Assembly (NCBI GenBank): GCA_033297075.1
Contig: MU858117.1
Span: forward strand, 1 to 64,000
Reading direction: 5' to 3'
DNA length: 64,000 nucleotides
Origin: Rhypophila decipiens
Taxonomy: Eukaryota; Ascomycota; Sordariomycetes; Sordariales; Naviculisporaceae
Within the stretch, counting starts at the first letter, position 1. Each line of letters begins with the position of its first letter. Positions 34,355-46,482 of this stretch are shown here, one piece after another. Under the pieces are notes generated by a model that was not told the DNA's origin, searched no databases, and worked only from the letters and a program-made list of their open reading frames with translations. Made by a program: the position numbers and the translations under genes.

Positions 34355-37300
34355 TGGAACGGCAACAAGTTGATATTCACCTCGATGACCATGATTGGAT
34401 CACGCATCAAACTGCCGCGCAGTACTTATCACCTACGGAGGCACAAGGTATTTGCCACAATGTCTCGGGAAGAAGAACCAGCAGCCTGGTCGAGCAAGGT
34501 TCGTCCATCAGAAAGGGCCAGGGGTCCGGCATTTCGGCAAAACCTGAAAGCTTCCGAGATATGGAGTGTGGGGACGGCAGAAGACAATCGGTGATACAAA
34601 GGGACCCTTTGCTCTACCGCGATCTTCGGAAAGTTTGTGCTGGTGGGATCAAACGTCTTGCATCGCGGAAGCAGCCTAATCAATACCAGGGACTTTACCT
34701 CGCGAGGGGGGCTATAACGGCAGTAACCGTCGAGCAGGAATTGGCCACTCAACGTGTTTGTTATGTTGCCTTTTGCGCCCATGAGCTCGATGCGGTGTAT
34801 CTCGATCTATGGATCTTTGCTTTCTTTGGATGCTGGGAAATACAGAGTGTTGATCCTGTGTCTCATATGGTGGAAGGGTGGGATTGTGGAAGGGAAAGTA
34901 TGTCTATGTTTCCCAAGCTGGCCCGTGTTGAGATCATGAGGTACTGGCTATCCTAGTGTAGCGACTCATTCAGGAGATATCGACATGGTGTGGTCTGTTG
35001 CAGATACTGGCATCTGAGGCAAGGTCGTACTGGCCTTGCTACGACAATCTTGACGTTACTCAGTATCGACCGACACCCCATTTTTCAGATACCCCTTGTT
35101 GTACCATCCCAGGGATAGACTCGTGGGATGTTGCTATCTTGCAATTCAAGGACGTCCTGATGACTATTTCACATGTTTTGCCATACTCGTAGTTCTTGAC
35201 CCATTACACGAGCTTCGGATGATGTCTTCCTAGCAACATCCAAGCATAGACCCAGTGAGACAAGCTCACCAGTGTTTCGCCATGCTGTCCTACCTGTCCA
35301 CAGAAACATGATGAACCAGAACACGGGATGGACCCGTTGATAGACGATTTAGGGAAGCCGGATGAGATACAGACATCTCGATAGTGTTTCACTTATTCAT
35401 TCGCATACTCTGTCTTTTTTGCCTACCATGTTCTTCTTGTCTACGGTCTCAGCTGAATGCGATGCGTTCGTTACTCAGTCCTACTCATTGCCGCTACCAC
35501 CAGATGAGTTACCCTCGTCTTTCTTATCAATCCAATCTCTGTTATGGTTAATTTGACTGACAGGAAGTGACGTGACATGACAGCTTGTATGACTGGACAC
35601 TGGGGAGAATGGTTCTAGAACTTCAGAATCCGTCAATCCGGGAGGTACAAGCAGAGTATGGTAACACGCCATGCCTTTCTTTACCTGATATTGTTCTGTC
35701 GTCACTTTGTCGTCACTCGTTGCCGACTCATCGGTTAGGAGGCACGGTATGGAAGACTCGGAAGTATACTTACACATGTAACTGCGGTGTAGATAGAGAA
35801 GGAGAGCAAACGAGTATCAACGGTTAATTTACACATTGTGGCATTCTTGTCTGTGGCTGGATCGTCAATCATCTCTACTCATAACAGTCAAGGTACGATA
35901 CTCGCAAGACTACAGAGAGCAACTAGAGGAGTACATGATACATCTCTCTTTTTCTCACAAGCGCAATGGGTCGTCTCAGCCATCGGACAGAGGATACGAC
36001 AAGTACTTCCCAAACCATCAGACAGCTAAAGTTTGGCCGATGAAATTCGACAGAGTCTTATAGTACCATTCATGTACCTACGCACTTGGACCCAATCTCA
36101 CCTCATCTGATCTCATCCTCCCTCGGAGAATTTCCAAAAGCTGGTATAGTTGGGAGATCCAGTTTCCGCGCTCACCTAGGTAGGGAATCGAGGTAAAAAG
36201 GTACATATCGAGGTCACCTTCCAACCACAGCAAATATTCGCCCTCATCGGCCCGTAACAACCCAACCGCCCCCCGTGCCATGACACTGCTTGTCTGCTTC
36301 TGCTGAGTCACTTGTCCACCAGCCCTGAGACCTATGGACCAGAAGGCTCAGATCATTTCATACCAGATCCGTAGAACTCATCTTCATAGGCATATCCAAA
36401 GGGAAATAAACAAGCCACCCGTCGCTCCAAGGCGTAGACCCTCTACCAGTAGGCTATCGCCAACAGGCTTGCGGTTCCATATTCTTAGCACAAGCTGATC
36501 GATACAGCACTGGCTGTGTAAATTGAACGACTGAGATAGCAGCTCAGTTCGTAGAACTGTCAACCAACAACCAACAGAAAATCTACCATCTTACAACTAA
36601 CATGGGCAATCATCTCTCACTCACAGCCCAGAACAAAGAATGCAAGTCAGCAATGCAGTACGCACAGGGCAAGGAAGGAATCCTAATAAGCCAAGCCGAC
36701 TGATTTGACGCGCGGACAAGGCGTTTGTTTCAAGAACAGCCGCCCGCCCTCCATCCTTCTTTCGCTTCCCAGTACTCACCGCTCACCGCTAACTACCGTA
36801 TGTATACCAACCGTGAACGATATGTACCTCGCCACGACAAATGTGTCAAGCGAGAAGAACTAGATACCGGTACACCAGACAACACAGGTCTCCGTCGGTA
36901 TCCGTGAATGGGCTAGCACCGTACAAAGATATAATCTAATCCAGGTACATACTCACTGGCTAGTCGGCGCCGATTACATCAAGCAACCCCAGAGGTCGGT
37001 TGGCTGAGTCCTGACAACCTAGAAGCAGGCAGTGATCCGTCATACAGGACAAGACACATCAAATCTACAATTACACATCTACATAACACAACGTACATAC
37101 ACCGTCCACGGCTGGGTCCACCGTGCTCATCCCAGACATGGAAGTAAGGAACAAACCACGGATCATGGAGATTTTCCCACTCAAAAAATTAGAACCAATT
37201 CAACAACAAACAGAAAGTTAATGAAAAACTTGGACACCGAAAAAGGGGGCTGGTTCCTGTTGGTTTGAGATCCGGATAAGTGGGTATTCGCGTCATCTAC

Positions 37301-40300
37301 TTTTTCTTCACCGCTACATTCTCCTTGCTTGGTACCTGCATATCGTTGGCTGGCTTACCTACCTCCACCGAGATCCGAATTCGAACTCGCAAAAAAAAAA
37401 GTTTTTATCACAAGATTTTCATAATAGAAAATTCAAAAGGAAAATAAGGTATCCCTATTGATACCTTGGAAAACAAGGCTACCATATAGCAACGAAACTT
37501 TGCGTGATGAGTGCAAGGGGAGGGGATATCTCGATTGATTGAGTCCATGTCAACACCAGACATCCGCCAACACTATCCGACGTCCACAGCAAAACAGAAT
37601 ACTAAAAAATGCTCCACACTAGACGAAACTCCAAGCACTTACACCGATCCCAGCGCGCAAGGCCATAAACCCACAGTAAAGATCGCAGTACGACAAAGCT
37701 CCTGCATCTTGCAGCAGCATGACCGACGCGCCTTCCCGTTCTCGTGGAAAAGAAATGGATCTGCCATCTCTTGCTTTGCATGAGTGAACGACGGGTGACC
37801 CAGATTCGTGGATCAACTTGCCAGAACCATGCTAGACCGCTACTTAATCCGGACGCTTTACTGCATGGTAAAATGGTCCTCTCTCACTTGAGCATTGTTG
37901 ATAGACTGATGAGTCATTCTCATCAACTATCATGAGATGGAGGTCAACATCCGAGCCGAGGAAATATGCATACCTTGGAGTAGTCTTCTGATCCTTTACA
38001 GACTGTTGGTCGACACAGACTCCACGCCATCTCGAAGCATTACCGGACGACGGCGAGGCGGAACTGAGAGTCTCTTCTTCACGGGTCCGCTTTGCCCAGT
38101 CGCACAACTGGGCAACCGCTTCACCGCTCACCGCTCAGCTCACCATATCGGCCGGCCCACTGCACTGCGTTGCTTGCAGCGTATGATATGTTATCCGGAT
38201 GCCTGGCGGGTCCGTGGTGTTGGACGAAGTTGAAACAAAGATAGATTCCTCCTTCCAGCAAACAGGACGCAACTATGCCCAAGGTTTCAACCCAAGAGAT
38301 CCGGAAGTTTGACCATCTCTCCGCGGCATGGCGACCAGCAACGTGGTAAATCGGCGACCAGGTCCCCAAGACGAAAGCATGTCTTCTTGACTGGGATAAA
38401 CCCTTTCAACAATCGAGTATCGTGTTGATTCATGAGGACAGTGAGTCAACCAGATAGGCGAGACTACCGCCAGAAATCCCAAGACGAATAGGATAATGTC
38501 TCGTAGAGGCATCAAAGTAACGTCATCATCAGAACCACGAGGAGTCTGCAGGCATGTTGAATTGCTCTGACAAAGGGTTTGTATTGGTGACCTCTGCACC
38601 GTTGGGCAGAAAACCAAGACCTTGGTTCGATGCAGTAACTGCAGCCTCTGAGATCTATCCGATATGAAGGGATCTAGCCGGGCCACATATCGGGTCCCTC
38701 TCGCCCCAACGCGGAGTTTTTGATATTATTTGCAGACGACATCTGACCTGTCGGTAAACAGGTGCCGAGGCAGTCTCTCGTGGCCTCAGTTGATAGCTCA
38801 GAATTTGAAGGTGTGGAGTTGAGCATCTCCCAGGGCGAATCGTGCACTGCAGTTCAAGAACTGTAACAACGATCTGTGTCAATGCACCAAGGAAACACGA
38901 ACGATGGCTGGACGGGTCTCGTTGGGATCGTTTGAGAGCTCCTCCCCAAGGAGCTGGAGGACTGTCCAAACATACGAAGTGCGGCGTCAAAGTGGCTGAG
39001 TAGAGGTGGGAGCCCAAAGGGTAAGCCTCACCAGACTGATTGGTCGTTGTTGAGCCTGGTGCAGCGTCTCGGGCCCAGGAATGGGTGATACATCCGTAAT
39101 CCCCAAAGTCCCCCTCATCCGGCACGCCTGCCGTTTCGGACTTTGTCGTGTCGTCCAGGATCAAAGCGTCAACATCAACTTTGATATCAACATCAACAAC
39201 AACCAAAACACATGCTGCCTGGCTGTTGTAGGCTTGTAGCTGGCTAGCGTGTGAGGCGTGGGACTCGAGGCAAGATCGCGGGGAAGCAGGCAACTGACAT
39301 CAACCGCGTACATCTTATCGCCGGCTCTCGTTCTAGATGTGGCATCCGCCGTCACGGGAAGCAGTAGTGATATCAGTCAGCCATGTTCCCGGTTTTGACT
39401 AAAGACGTAAACTCGGCACAACACGGTCCCAACACAGTGGACCTTTCAGCCGGGTCCTGGAGAGCTCAAGACGGCGTTTTGCCTCTATCGATTGAAAATA
39501 AGGCCATCGATTGCCGGGCACGCGCGTTCGTTTCGCGTGTCAGGAGCAGGTCAGGAGAAACACACCGACAATTCGCGTTGGATAACAAGATGGTAGACTC
39601 CGTTGCGCTTTACTGAGGTTGTTATGGCGCGGGCCTCGGAATATGCGGCCACAGAGGCCCAGAGGCACGTTGGATTTGGAAAAGGACCTCGGGCTGAGCG
39701 GTGACTGGTCGACAGCGAGCGAGGTGCAGCAACTCCGTCCAGAACTCCGTACGAACAGTGGGTCTTGTTTAGTATTTCGGCCTCGGACAATCGTCATTGT
39801 GAGAAGACTGCAACTTAGTCCAGATACCAGCCTCCCTCTTTTTGTTCTGGCGGGTGGGCGACGGATCAAGGAGGTCTTTCAGCGCTTGCGTCTTGGTTCA
39901 TGATGAATTCGTTGACTCCCATTGCGTGCCGTGAGCATGCTGTGTCCCTGACATGGAACAGAAGAGTCGAACTGGCAAATCAGAGACCAGTTCGGTCGGA
40001 GGAAGAGAGCGAAAAGAACCAGAAGGTGAATGGAATTACCGTTGAAATGTTGTGATGCGGCAGAGTTGTTCCTTGGTAATTCCATCCAGTTGGCAGACAG
40101 TTGGTGTGTGTACCCCACTTGATTTGAAGCCAGAGGGATCAAGTCATGTGACCAGAGCCTTTCGGGTCGTGAGGTGCCGGACCGTTGAAAGAGAAACGGC
40201 AAGCGCAACCTCAACGCCCCTTGTTGCACTGCAGCCGCCTGCTGTGCTTTGGCAGCTGCCGTGACTGGCAGCTTCCTGAAAAGTATCCGTCTGCCGAGGG

Positions 40301-43163
40301 TCCTCCCTTCAGCATTTCCATTTTCCAGTCCTCCATCTCAGTATTCAGGTCTCAGGAAAGGTACGGAGTGGGCCTGGCCGTGTGGTGATTGGAACGGGGA
40401 AGGTGCTACAATGTCCCGCAGCCACCTAAACTTTTACAGACTTCCAGTCGTGTTCCGAGCTGCCCGTCCTGAGGTATTATTGAGCAACGGCCTTCTACCG
40501 TTTGGAGATCTGGCCAATTATGGTCAACTCAGAATCAAATACGGGGGTCCTGGAGAAGCGATACCGCTTGCTGGTCCGTCCAGTCCGTCGATGGTCTTCG
40601 CGTGTCGTCGATGGGATGGGACACCACCAACAACCTACCATTCGTCATGACATCTTCTCGAGGCTCTGTCTGTCTGGTGGGCTGTCTCGGACTTTCCAGA
40701 GACAAGATACATGATCAAAGGCTGCTGAGAGGAGCAAGCGATGCTGGCTCATCAGACATGGATGGCTACATGCTAACTAACGATGGAACAATTTGGATGA
40801 ATTCTAGCAATGGCGCGGCAACATCGCTTTTCGCAAAACCACCAGCAAGACAAGACAGAGTAATTTGGGCCCAAATCTGAATAGCTTGACACGATGTAAT
40901 CCTGTGGCTTCATTGTCTGGACTTCGTCGTTTTGAAAATTGTCCAGACTGTTCCAGACTGCTGGGTAATAGTTCCTGTATGGTTCTGCTCAGCTGCCATC
41001 TCTGGATGTTTTTGCCATCAGGCTCACTGGGCAAAATATCGGTTCCAAGGCCAAAGGGAAAGCTCGGTTCGGAGAAAGGTCAGGCCACACAAAACAGAGG
41101 GTTGGTATTGAGCAATCAGCAATGGGATCTCGACGATGCTGTGAGGAAGAATCACCAGAGCCCTCCGTCACTGGATTGCCTTTTTGGACGTTGAATGGTG
41201 CTAAAATTGGGGCTCCCTTGATGGGGGTGCTCGCTAGGGTTCATCTGCTCACGGGTTCGATCGAACCCTTGCACACTGGCGTCTTGGGTGTGGGAGCCAC
41301 TGCAAGTTCGCGGCATATCAGTGGACCTTGAGCATCTGGAGCGTGCTTTGGGTATCGACGCCCGTAGGGCCCATTTCTGCCCAACCTCACCCAGGGCGGT
41401 CACTCGACGACCACTCGTTCCATCCAACCCAAGGTCTCCGGAACGCTTCCTCTGGGAGCGGCTGTTTACTAGCTGGTGTCTTCACTTTCCAATTAGGACC
41501 TCACAGGCTCTCTCCTCAAGTCTCGTATCTTGGCTTGGTTCGGCACCCCCCCGTCGCAGCATCCGACACCACAAAATAGTTGGGCTCAGCCGGGCCTGGC
41601 AGGTCGTCTCTGATTCGATCTCGGATCACATTTCCTGCTTCCTGGATTATTCGCTGCTGCTTCGAGGCAGGATGGCTCTCGACGGGGCCCCTATCTTCAC
41701 ATCGTCTCAAGGAGGAACCCCGGGCTTTTCCAAGTCTTGACATGTCCCCGATTGGGAAGACGCTGTGGGCCCGATCTCCTTCTTCCGCCTGTCACGCTGC
41801 ATCAGGATAGCACTCCCGTGAGCGTCCCCTTGCGCCGTTCCTAGATGTACCCGCTTTGTCACTCTAAGTCTTTTGAAGACGGTTTTCTGGGTGAACGGGG
41901 CCTTCAGTACAGCTTCGTTCTGGGACGAGAGCGAGTTCTCGTCTGTGACTTTTGGACGGTATCCAATCCCGGGGACGGGTTTTTCGCTTCTTACGCCCGT
42001 TGAGACGCTGGCTCACGAGAGAGGCACTGGGTGCTTTCTCGTCCAACATTTGTCTCCCGTTCTGGCCATGTTTTTCGGGTGTCCAGCCAAGTACTTTGGA
42101 CCCCGGTCCCGTTTCTCGGCCCTCTCCTGCCCTCTGGTTGCACTCCCCCAGTCCCGGGCTGTTCCCCCACCCCTCCCTCTCCAGGAAAAAGTCTCCTCAC
42201 CACGAGAGCTTCCGCACAAAACTGCCCTCCGCAAAAACATGCATCTGGAGGTACCTACTCACGTACTGCATAGTAGCACAAACCTGCGTTGAGAATTGCG
42301 ATTGGGTAGACTGTTCGCTTCCCTGCTCTCTCTTGTTCGGCCTGACCACCCCCAACTACAAAACATAGAAGAGGATGCCCCCCCGTGTGCACACCCTCCC
42401 AATTATTGCTTGAAAGAAAACAGTAACATCATCATCACCCATCGCCAGAAAGCAGCAGCAGCATTGTGACTGCAGCCTTTTTGTCTTGTTTCCAGTTATC
42501 ATCACTTGCTGTTTAAAGCACACCATCCTCCCAGATATCATCATCTGGCTTTTCCACATTCACACCATCCACCCACTACCAATCTACCCACATCACGATT
42601 TCCCGGCTTTGGTTTGATACCCCTCACTCCAAGACGGCAGGCAGCGCAGTGCAACTTACACCAACGATAGTGTGAGTACAGTACCAGTTTTCCTCTCCCG
42701 CCTTTTTACTTGTCCTCCAGCTTTCCCCGGCTTCCTGCGTTTGGTCTGGGGGCTCCCCCACCAGCCGCCTCTTATCAAGTCCCGTCATCAACCTCCCACT
42801 CCCCGAACAATTCTTTATTCCCCCCTCACCCTGTCTCTGTTGTCGTCCTGCCCTATCAAGGCTTTTTGTCTGTCTCGGTCTACTGAATAGCTTCACCAAA
42901 GCTTGTTCAAGGACCTTTGGGTTGTCAAGTCTCGGCTTCTTGCACCCTTGCTTCCTTCTTCCGTCAAACCCCGGTCGCCGCCGCGCCAAAAATAAAACCG
43001 GCGCCCGCCTTGAAAGGCTTTGCCCTCACCGCTCCAGCCTCCAGCAACGCACTAACACAAGCACCATATAACAGAACTTGCGCACATTTTTGAATATTTG
43101 CAATTCTGCAGCACTTGGACTTTTACGCAGACAGAAGATCAGCAACATACTCAGTGGCCCAAC
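34355..43163. other. 8.8 kb gene-poor region between NOC4 and the bZIP gene
   Basis: I find no domain, no consistent exon chain and no RNA gene in 8.8 kb, which is unusual beside the compact spacing of neighbouring genes. The left part begins with a 200-codon open frame (34354-34956, plus) whose ATG overlaps the NOC4 stop; it has no recognisable content. The part from about 38 to 42 kb has many 70-200-codon frames on both strands, expected from its GC content. A perfect 16-bp palindrome lies at 41256-41271. From about 42.36 kb onward the plus strand is pyrimidine-rich and is probably the promoter and long 5' leader of the bZIP gene. Confidence 0.5.
41256..41271. repeat. Perfect 16-bp palindrome
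   Basis: GGGTTCGATCGAACCC reads the same on both strands. It resembles two fused tRNA T-arm cores but no tRNA surrounds it. It could be a dimeric protein site. Confidence 0.6.
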
Positions 43164-45095
43164 ATGGTCTCAGCCTTTCAGATGCAGTCGTTTTACAGGG
43201 CGCCGTTAACGGTCGACACCAGCCACGCTCACAAGTTCTTCGACGAGGAGGACTCGAGCATATTAGACGAGAACATTCTTGACCAGAACGCACTCGACTC
43301 GGGCTTGGACATGTCGCCACCAATGGTAGAAAGCAGGAGAGATTCTTTCGCAGTATCGACGACACTGTTCTCACCAAAAACGGAGGATTGGCAGTCGGTA
43401 GAGATGCAGTCTGTCCCGTCCAACAACCCCTTCATCGACCCGCACAGCAACAACCCGTTCTTGAGGATGGACCAGAATCAACAGGCTGCCTATGCCAACC
43501 ACTCATGGCCCATGACCGCCTCTGGTTCTGCGACACCTCTTCAGACCTTTGACGGCCTCCCCACCGAGTTCGACTCCAACGTTCCTCTCTTCCACAGACC
43601 CGCTCTTCAGTCCCAGACGCCATTCGGCAATGCCGTCTCTCAGGTTCCCCTCTTTCCTCAAATGAGCCATCCAGGCTCTATCCCCACCTCACCGCAGAAG
43701 GACCACCCCTGGATGGGCCAGGATCTCAAGAATCCAGTCCTCTCCAAACGACCAAGGCCCAGCAGCCCGTTGATCCGCTCTCATAATGAGCTGCGGAGAG
43801 GAGATGGTATTCGCAAGAAGAACGCCCGATTCGACATCCCGGCAGAGCGGAACCTGAACAACATCGACCATTTGATCAGCCAGTCGACGGATGAACAGGA
43901 GATCAAGGAGCTCAAGCAACAGAAGCGACTTTTGCGTAACAGACAAGCTGCGTAAGTCATGGCATGAAACCCCCTTTCCAGATCAAGTCATACTAACTAC
44001 CCTTTCAGGCTTGACTCGAGACAGCGCAAGAAGCAACACACAGAACGTCTCGAGGATGAGAAGAAGCAGTTCACCGAAGTCATCACCAGCATGGAGGATC
44101 AGATCGCCAAGTTGGAGACTGAGATGGAGCAGCTCCTCCGAGAGAAGCAGGGATACCAGGCCTACATCAACGAGATGGAAAGAAAGCAGGAAGAGATGAT
44201 CAGTAGACATACGATCGAGACGGGTGAGCTTCGCAAGAAGATCGGCGTCCTGACTGGCCACGTGCAGAGCCTCGAGGGTGCCGCCATGTCTGCGGCATCC
44301 AACTCATCGAACCCTGGCGGCTTCCCCGGCCCCTTCGGCGAGATGGACGGCATGGCCATGGATAGCTCCTGGGACATGCCGTTGTTTGGTGAATTCACCA
44401 TCGAGCAGCAGCCTGCCGAGGTCAAGCAGGAGATGCAGATCGTTCCGGCCAAGAAGCCCGAGGTCAGTCTACCGACCGACAGTGACAAGAATGGCCAACA
44501 AGGCGGCCTCTTGTTCATGCTCTTCCTTGTGGGAGCCTTTGTCCTCTCAAGCCGATCAACGCCCGCTATCCCGCGCGTCTCCGAGGACGTCCGCGCAGCC
44601 TCGGCGACCCTCCTGGAGAGTGTTCTCAAGGATGCCGGCGTTCCCCAGGCGCCTTCTAGCCTGGAAGCCATGGCTCCTCAGCCCTCGGGCAACAGCTGGT
44701 CCCAGGGATCCAGGACCGCTCCCTCCATGGCCGCGCCGTCGGCCATGCAGGACGTGGCGCCCTCGATGCTTGGTGACCTGGCTGACGCTCTGACACAACC
44801 GACCGAGCAGCAGACCAACGAGCAGATCTTTTCGATTTCAGCCGCGCAATATAACGACCTGAGCTCGCAAGATTTCCTGCAGAACGCTCCGGCCGAAAGG
44901 TCCACGAGCCAAGGCAGACGCAATCTCGCAGAGGCACTGGCCAATATGCGCACCTCGAACAAGAACTCGGCCGCCGAGGTCTACACTCGCTCGCTCCTCT
45001 GGGACCAGATCCCAGGTGATGTCGTCAGAAGCTTTGCCAAGATGGTGGCCGAGTGCAATGCGCACGACGCTGCCCGAGGCGACCACGAGACATAA
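43164..45095 (+). CDS. bZIP transcription factor with putative transmembrane segment
   Basis: Two exons, 43164-43951 and 44009-45095, with a 57-bp intron containing a perfect TACTAAC branch site, encode 624 residues. The intron falls inside the DNA-binding basic region; splicing gives RLLRNRQAALDSRQRKK, which has the bZIP signature N-x7-R (about residues 258-266). A long coiled coil follows, about residues 270-345, with TERLEDEKKQ and MEDQIAKLETEMEQL. The N-terminal 240 residues are Ser/Pro/Asn-rich, with NNPF repeats. After an acidic stretch, residues about 428-444 read GGLLFMLFLVGAFVLSS, a 15-17 residue hydrophobic run that could span a membrane, leaving a 180-residue tail. This layout recalls ER-tethered bZIP factors (ATF6/CREB3 type). 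The basic region also resembles filamentous-fungal MeaB-type nitrogen regulators from memory, so no symbol is assigned. Confidence 0.87.
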
Positions 45096-46463
45096 TCTAA
45101 CGACTTTTTTTTTCTTTACGACGATACGAAGACTCCTCCCCCTGATGATGACGAAAGCATTTGCATCGCAAATTGTTTGAGCGTTCTTCGTTTCGTTATC
45201 TCTTTTTCGTCTTATTACCTTCTTCGACCGCACACATTACACTTCTACCGCTCTCGCGATACAGAACTTTTTCTGCTCACGCACATCCAAAGTTTGTTTT
45301 GGTTCTCGCGAACATTGTACGCAAAACAGCGCGCCCCGATTTCTTGTTGTCTTCTTTTTGGAAGTTTCTTGTTTTGTCTTTTGTCTCTTTTGGTTTCAAG
45401 CGTGTTTAGCAAGCGAGCATATTTGCATTTGGTGATTTTGGCAGTATCTCTTATTACTCTTAATCTTTCTGTTATTTCCTGTTCTCTTTTCTTTAACCTG
45501 GCGCAGGCATCTTTTTGTCTTACTGAGTAACTCTTGCTGCGGAGCCGGCTGGCTGGATGGGACCATGGCGGATTTGGGACGGTCGGCGGTACCTTTTTCA
45601 AATCTCCTTCATTTTACGGATGGACATTCTTCTTTGTACTATGACGTTGGAAGGGATCTCCGGGACAGAGTTTGCATGTCCGTGAGATTGTGTCTGACGC
45701 CTGGTGTTTGGACGAGCCTGCTGGTTGTTCTCAAGACTGGTTGGGTGTGCGGTGTGAAGATACGATTTCGCCTACAGCTTCCTGAGGAGATCCCAGGTTC
45801 TACGCTGTTTCGCTGAAGCTCTCACACTCGCACATATACACTTTCCTCTCTGGCAACACCGCGGTTCAATCCAGGCTGACGCACATGCATCACAGGATGG
45901 GTTGATCTGGACCGGGACCCAAAGGACGGACAGGTATTGGGAATTTTGGAAGTTTTTGCATTTCGGTCTGGGATAGGTAAGGCCAGTTGAGCGGCGATGT
46001 ATGGATAGTTGGGCATGCTACTGCAAAAGAACTGGAGAATCGGTTCCTCTCGCTCATATTCCTCAGGCGAAAGCCAGGAATGAGACGGAACGGAGAAGTA
46101 CCGGTTCATTGCGCCGCATCGCCCATCATCCACACACGGCCTCCTCTGCCCTTTATCTCCCCGCCACCCACATTGTCTGACGACAACAAACTATATTTTC
46201 CTTTGTCTATATATGGATATCTCCACTCATTCATTTTACGGGGACGAGGGGACACGAAACGAAGTGATGAATCAGATGATGGACGGACGAAGTGGAAGAC
46301 ATGATGATGATGAGGAAACGAAACAGTTTGGACGACGCGGCAATGAAGTTGACACAGTTTGCATAAGATGGCTTTTTTTCGCGGAATATCGAATAATGCC
46401 AGAAATGGAGTTTTTTCTTTTTTCTTTCATGTCACTTTTCTTATTGATGAGGATGCAATACAT

Positions 46464-46482
46464 ACACACACACACACACACA
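46464..46482 (+). repeat. AC dinucleotide microsatellite
   Basis: About nine AC units in a row following CAATACAT. Simple repeat; length likely polymorphic. Confidence 0.9.

Noticed and set aside
38273..39293. Minus-strand frames of 137 and 212 codons
   Set aside because: One has a hydrophobic start (LRDIILFVLGFLAVVSPIW) that could be a signal anchor, but nothing conserved follows and no exon chain can be built.
41288..42368. Several 80-150-codon frames on both strands
   Set aside because: GC-rich sequence leaves frames open by chance; all six frames look alike and no motif appears.
44162..45233. Minus-strand frames of 80-169 codons opposite the bZIP gene
   Set aside because: Shadows of a well-supported coding exon.
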